DNA from: Methanosphaera sp.
GTDB taxonomy: Archaea > Methanobacteriota > Methanobacteria > Methanobacteriales > Methanobacteriaceae
Direction: 5' to 3'
Length of the DNA stretch: 7,553 bases
Assembly (NCBI GenBank): GCA_017430835.1
Contig: JAFRMD010000069.1
Location: forward strand, 1 to 7,553
The notes beneath the pieces are model-generated. The model made no database searches, was not told the DNA's origin, and was given only the letters and a program-made list of their open reading frames with translations. Of this stretch, positions 6,801 to 7,553 are shown piece by piece. A program made the translations under genes and the position numbers. The first letter of the stretch is position 1, and each line of letters begins with the position of its first letter.

Positions 6801-7513
6801 ACTGCATAAAAGTGACTGTTTTTTACTGTTATGTTGATTACTCCGTCTCTCATTGCAAAGAAACCAGTATACATTCCAACACCTTGATTTTCTACTGTTG
6901 AATTTATGTGATCAAATGTAATATTAGATGCAGTGGTTGTGAAAACTTGAGTGTTATGGAATTTTAGATTTGTAATATTAGAATTTGATGCATTAATATT
7001 AAATTCAATCTTTGTTTGTTGTAGTGATGGAAGATTGTACCCATAAACAGTGTTTAAATCTAATGTGTAACCGTTTCCATTAATGTTAACTGGTTTATCT
7101 ACTGTATAATTAGATAATGTTCGTGAAACATTTGATGTAAAGTTAAGAGTATCTCCTTCTTGAACATCAGGCCCTAATCCTGTAGATGTGAAATAAGTGT
7201 CAAAATTTGAATTATCAATACCATAAGTTGTAGTTTTAACGTTTTTCACATCATTTTTCTTAGTAACTGTTTTAGTATTTTGTTCATCAGTTTTGTTTGC
7301 TACTTTTTTGGTTGTTTCCTTTGCTTTAGTTGTTTTTTTGTCTGTTGTTTTTGTAGCTTTTTTAGTTACTGCAGTGTTTTTCACAATTTTTGTTGTGTCT
7401 TTTGTAACTTTTTTTGTAGTGCTTGTTGAGTCATCTACATCTGCAGCTACAGCAACAGTCATTCCTAACACCAGAAATGCAAGGAAAATAACCAAATATT
7501 TGGTTTTTAACAT
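3851..7513 (-). CDS. Large secreted adhesin-like surface protein with two beta-helix regions, coiled coil and Ig-like repeats
   Basis: Probable cell-surface adhesin-like protein of 1220 residues; the ligand is unknown. The signal peptide has a short basic start (MLKTK), a hydrophobic core at 6-23 and likely cleavage at the AVA/AD boundary near 23-24. A Lys/Thr-rich linker (25-97) leads to an NFxxYF motif (103-108). Beta-helix 1 spans about 115-462, with many NNxI-type turns. A C469-x3-C473-x-C475-C476 cluster and a polar linker separate it from beta-helix 2 (about 525-845). An Ig-like domain (848-935), an acidic coiled coil (about 937-1007), an Asn/Thr linker (1008-1034) and two Lys-rich Ig-like domains (1035-1127, 1130-1220) follow. 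I count roughly 45 N-x-S/T sequons. The start is well supported by GGAGG six bases upstream. No C-terminal membrane helix, sortase motif or recognisable pseudomurein-binding repeat is visible. The next gene is a paralogue. The family call comes from architecture; binding function is inference. Confidence 0.9.
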   Translation of the reverse strand: MLKTKYLVIFLAFLVLGMTVAVAADVDDSTSTTKKVTKDTTKIVKNTAVTKKATKTTDKKTTKAKETTKKVANKTDEQNTKTVTKKNDVKNVKTTTYGIDNSNFDTYFTSTGLGPDVQEGDTLNFTSNVSRTLSNYTVDKPVNINGNGYTLDLNTVYGYNLPSLQQTKIEFNINASNSNITNLKFHNTQVFTTTASNITFDHINSTVENQGVGMYTGFFAMRDGVINITVKNSHFYAVNNTGCSSLVITYGKNCTIDNNTVFGTGNVGNLVYINKYNGNPNNANGINNSSGIVISNNVINATDVGGVCYALTITGANHTIENNNISNNKNYSVTTTWSESYEIQYEPGDTHNISYFGHKYINNNITGKFSTGNYSIVENNWINGTSTIVGNSNVTNNTFLANVTLHNDIHFHSNIATGQTVTIAKNKKNTCIKNSTIGTLSMKSGTKPTYNCTGNTITFYDGLSNLVNCNGSCPCCQQNTNPNNNLPTRITTKNIKTEESEADEGQNYTTTYNNVELVYTVYKNGTLVLHIDKPELCQHMEGGVYHRSIPIPVTQLGVDIKNIVIDLKKFNYIDGSSFEGGFRTVRFTDENVDYKSIDLKFIATNITYNLGTVTLGDDAYKSITYENFNFILVEINPDNDYKYLKITDNVILRNCSIKISIPDGCENIPLISIGNREKYTGLSSSGIVPHYGNNVLIEDCNIDLAIARPDERLSEQPIRLNGFFIEGDNVTLRNNEILVTSVDKDDGISANAYDYAVFADGENFTFVNNTLSVNYVRSMYINSTNSILEYNTILATHDDTVMDIPKSGNTIRYNLLTNADNVQGDLTINNTGDNVIMYNQFTNTELKVISPSVANYNESVPITIILKDKETGKLIAGQDILVIVGDNPAETVNTDDSGMVVYNLTSTTPGALTVTIKCEGNKIFNESTETIEITVGEDKDAIIADLNKTVQEQNQTIASQEEEIDKLNNILDEQDTQIESLENTAQALNNTVSQLEEDLTQAQEQLANNNNTNTNGTSSNNDTSNTNTTTTPTKTSVTIKLNPTTIYTGSKTKITATLKDANGKAVASQKITLKVGSKTYTVKTNNKGVATKTVKVTKTGKNKVTATFKATKKYAKATKTSTLTVKAKEKTKITVTKLSYKNKKITIKATIKAGKKALTQNTKLTIKVDGKTLTAKKTSKKGKITLTLKKALKKGSHKVQIISKTTSIYKEAKITKTLKA
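4059..4098 (-). repeat. Near-identical DNA shared with the neighbouring paralogue, copy 2
   Basis: Partner of 1146-1185 (37 of 40 bases identical), in the same place in the last Ig-like domain of the 1220-residue protein. The two copies are in direct orientation about 2.9 kb apart, so recombination between them would fuse the two genes in frame. Confidence 0.8.
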
Positions 7514-7519
7514 GTGTTT

Positions 7520-7524
7520 CCTCC
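7520..7524 (-). promoter_or_regulatory. Ribosome binding site of the upstream surface-protein gene
   Basis: On the minus strand GGAGG stands six bases (AAACAC) before the ATG at 7513. This is a full Shine-Dalgarno match and fixes the start. Only about 30 further bases lie within the window, so the promoter is probably outside it. Confidence 0.85.
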
Positions 7525-7553
7525 AATAATTTTATATGATTCTCTTTTTAAAA

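Noticed and set aside
7530..7537. TATA box ATATAAAA upstream of the 1220-residue gene
   Set aside because: It is only about 20 bases from the start codon, so the transcript would begin inside the coding region and lose the strong GGAGG site.

Overview
The window reads as a piece of a very AT-rich archaeal genome carrying two large secreted surface proteins in tandem on the minus strand, followed by about 900 bases with no convincing gene. The best guess is a gut methanogen of the Methanobacteriales, and Methanosphaera in particular. This is inferred from the base composition, the GGAGG-type ribosome binding sites, and the Asn/Thr/Lys-rich proteins built from a signal peptide, beta-helix, coiled coil and Lys-rich Ig-like repeats. 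That build is typical of the 'adhesin-like' or 'Asn/Thr-rich' families expanded in that group. No marker gene in the window proves the assignment.

Layout, in the direction of transcription (right to left). 7513-3851 encodes a 1220-residue protein with a signal peptide, a Lys/Thr-rich linker, a first beta-helix, a short Cys-rich linker (C469, C473, C475, C476), a second beta-helix, an Ig-like domain, a ten-heptad coiled coil, and two very basic Ig-like domains. A 72-base gap follows, holding a hairpin, a T8 run and a TATA-like box. Then 3778-935 encodes a 947-residue paralogue with one beta-helix and the same distal half. Below its stop codon come a pure C10/G10 tract and a terminator-like hairpin. 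Positions 1-880 hold an imperfect 41-base stem-loop and a short direct-repeat pair but no supportable gene.

The two proteins look like products of one duplicated gene. Their distal halves (Ig-like domain, coiled coil, two Ig-like domains) align without a gap through the coiled coil, and share near-identical DNA in places. The beta-helix portions have diverged, and the upstream gene has one extra helix module. The simplest reading is a variable outward-facing helix on a conserved stalk and a cationic C-terminal wall-binding end. Neither protein has a visible C-terminal membrane segment or LPXTG-type motif, so how it is held at the surface is unproven. The points most worth checking are the G10 tract, the heptad-by-heptad growth of the coiled coil, the Cys cluster, and the start of the downstream gene.
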